6,616 nt of DNA from NCBI GenBank assembly GCA_029288335.1, contig JARIHJ010000015.1:1-6616 (forward strand), written 5' to 3'. Of the stretch, positions 5,678 to 6,616 are shown piece after piece. The notes below the pieces were generated by a model. The model ran no database searches and was not told the DNA's origin. It worked only from the letters and a program-made list of their open reading frames with translations. The first letter of the stretch is position 1; the number at the start of each line of letters is the position of its first letter. The position numbers and the translations under genes are program-made. The stretch is from Candidatus Saccharimonadota bacterium (GTDB lineage: Bacteria; Patescibacteriota; Saccharimonadia; Saccharimonadales; UBA4665).

Positions 5678-6616
5678 ATGAAATCAAACGCCTCTATTGT
5701 TTACAGTTTATGTCTGGTTGTCGGTGACTTCCTGGCGCTGGTTGCGGCTTTCATCGGCGGGTTTTTGACTCGCGGTAGATTTGGCAATATGCCGGTTGCC
5801 CATCCCATCCACGTCACGACTTACATCAGTATTTTTGTGACGCTACTGCCCTTTTGGATACTAGTGTTCGCACTCTTAGGCCTATATAGCGCCAGGATTT
5901 ATGAACAGCGGTTCCGCGAGGCGGCGCGGTTATTAATAGGTTCATTTGTCGGCTTGTTATTCGTGGCTTTCTGGGCGTTTGCCGAAACCAGTCCGATTTT
6001 TCCCTCGAAGTTAGTGCCGGTTTACGGCTTTATTTTTGGCTTCGTCCTAGTTGTAATTTTTCGTAATTTGGCGCGGATGATTAGAACAATCTTGTTCCGG
6101 TATCAAATCGGTCTGACCAGCGTACTGATAGTCGGCAAATCGGCAACATCTAGCGAAATCATCCAATCGCTAGCCGACAGCCGCAAGTCTGGCTACCGCG
6201 TCGTCGGCGTCGTCGGTGCCAAATCGATCGTCGCCGACCTGGACATTCCGGCTTTTCGCACTTTCAAAGACTTCGTCGATTCAAAAATCGAAAAACCTGA
6301 TGGCATAATCCAAGCCGAGCTTTACACTTATGAAAGCAAGAACCGTGAAATTTTAAACTACGCGCAGGAGCATCACATCAACTACCGCTTTCTGCCCGGT
6401 AACTCCGAACTATTCGTTGGCAATCTCGACGTCGAGCTATTCCGCAACTCGATTCCAGTCATAGCCGTTCACCAAACGCCACTATTCGGCTGGGGCCGCA
6501 TCGTCAAAAGGGCCTTCGACATCGCAGTTTCGGGGCTCGCCATCGTGATCGCTTCGCCCTTGTTCATCCTGATCTTTCTAGCGCTTGGCTTAAGCGGCGG
6601 CCAGCCAATCTACCGC
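5678..6616 (+). CDS. Exopolysaccharide polyprenyl glycosylphosphotransferase (sugar transferase), 3' truncated by window
   Basis: This frame is open from ATG 5678 to the window end (313 codons). Residues 1-135 hold four or so membrane segments. Residues about 147-240 form a Rossmann-like CoA_binding_3 domain (TSVLIVGKSATSSEI), whose usual Gly-rich loop is degenerate, with Lys-Ser in place of Gly residues. Residues 275-313 start the catalytic bacterial sugar-transferase domain: KRAFDIAVSGLAIV, then SPLFILI and GGQPIYR, the typical entry before the QxRxG motif, which would lie just outside. By family it moves a hexose-1-phosphate from a nucleotide sugar to undecaprenyl phosphate on the cytoplasmic face, the first step of capsule or exopolysaccharide synthesis. 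AGG (5666-5668) 9 nt upstream could act as a weak Shine-Dalgarno. The sugar specificity cannot be told, and the catalytic core is not in view. Confidence 0.9.
   Translation, partial: MKSNASIVYSLCLVVGDFLALVAAFIGGFLTRGRFGNMPVAHPIHVTTYISIFVTLLPFWILVFALLGLYSARIYEQRFREAARLLIGSFVGLLFVAFWAFAETSPIFPSKLVPVYGFIFGFVLVVIFRNLARMIRTILFRYQIGLTSVLIVGKSATSSEIIQSLADSRKSGYRVVGVVGAKSIVADLDIPAFRTFKDFVDSKIEKPDGIIQAELYTYESKNREILNYAQEHHINYRFLPGNSELFVGNLDVELFRNSIPVIAVHQTPLFGWGRIVKRAFDIAVSGLAIVIASPLFILIFLALGLSGGQPIYR

Noticed and set aside
1..6616. tRNA, rRNA, CRISPR array, insertion sequence or attachment site
   Set aside because: No tRNA-like T-arm, regularly spaced repeats, transposase frame or terminal inverted repeats were seen on either strand.

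Overview
The window looks like part of a small, compactly packed bacterial genome of moderate GC, most likely from the Candidate Phyla Radiation (Patescibacteria), possibly Saccharibacteria. This placement is an inference: it rests on gene content, compactness, weak or absent Shine-Dalgarno sequences and near-leaderless starts, not on a marker gene. The genetic code appears standard. Long frames contain no internal TGA, and TAA, TAG and TGA all end genes. The DNA is also strikingly rich in the palindrome GCTAGC (about 23 copies by hand count).

Layout. 1-608 (+): the 3' part of a DsbA/thioredoxin-fold disulfide oxidoreductase, cut by the window edge just inside its CPAC active site. 609-690: a short spacer with an extended -10 promoter. 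691-2391 (+): a complete CPA2 (Kef-type) cation:proton antiporter with a C-terminal TrkA-N (RCK) domain. Its stop codon overlaps the stop of a convergent frame. 2388-2558 (-): a small zinc-ribbon gene broken by one in-frame TAA. 2563-3714 (-): an unrecognised 383-residue protein with a C-terminal zinc-ribbon-like Cys cluster. Its GTG start lies inside an 11-bp-stem terminator-like hairpin (3701-3738). 3739-3873: about 135 bp with no credible gene. 3874-4344 (-): a LexA-type winged-helix protein with no S24 peptidase domain. 4322-5641 (-): an O-antigen ligase/polymerase-like membrane protein that overlaps the LexA-like gene by 23 bp. 5642-5677: a short divergent promoter region. 5678-6616 (+): the N-terminal 313 residues of a polyprenyl glycosylphosphotransferase (sugar transferase), cut by the window end.

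How the parts fit. The right side looks like the edge of a surface-polysaccharide locus: the sugar transferase would load the first sugar phosphate on the lipid carrier, and the divergent ligase-like protein would polymerise or transfer glycan outside the membrane. The LexA-like regulator is coupled to the ligase gene. The left side holds envelope functions (extracytoplasmic disulfide chemistry, ion homeostasis). The points most worth a second look are the LexA-like protein that keeps an Ala-Gly-Glu motif in the register of the LexA cleavage site without its peptidase, the GCTAGC excess, the interrupted zinc-ribbon gene, and the hairpin over a start codon.
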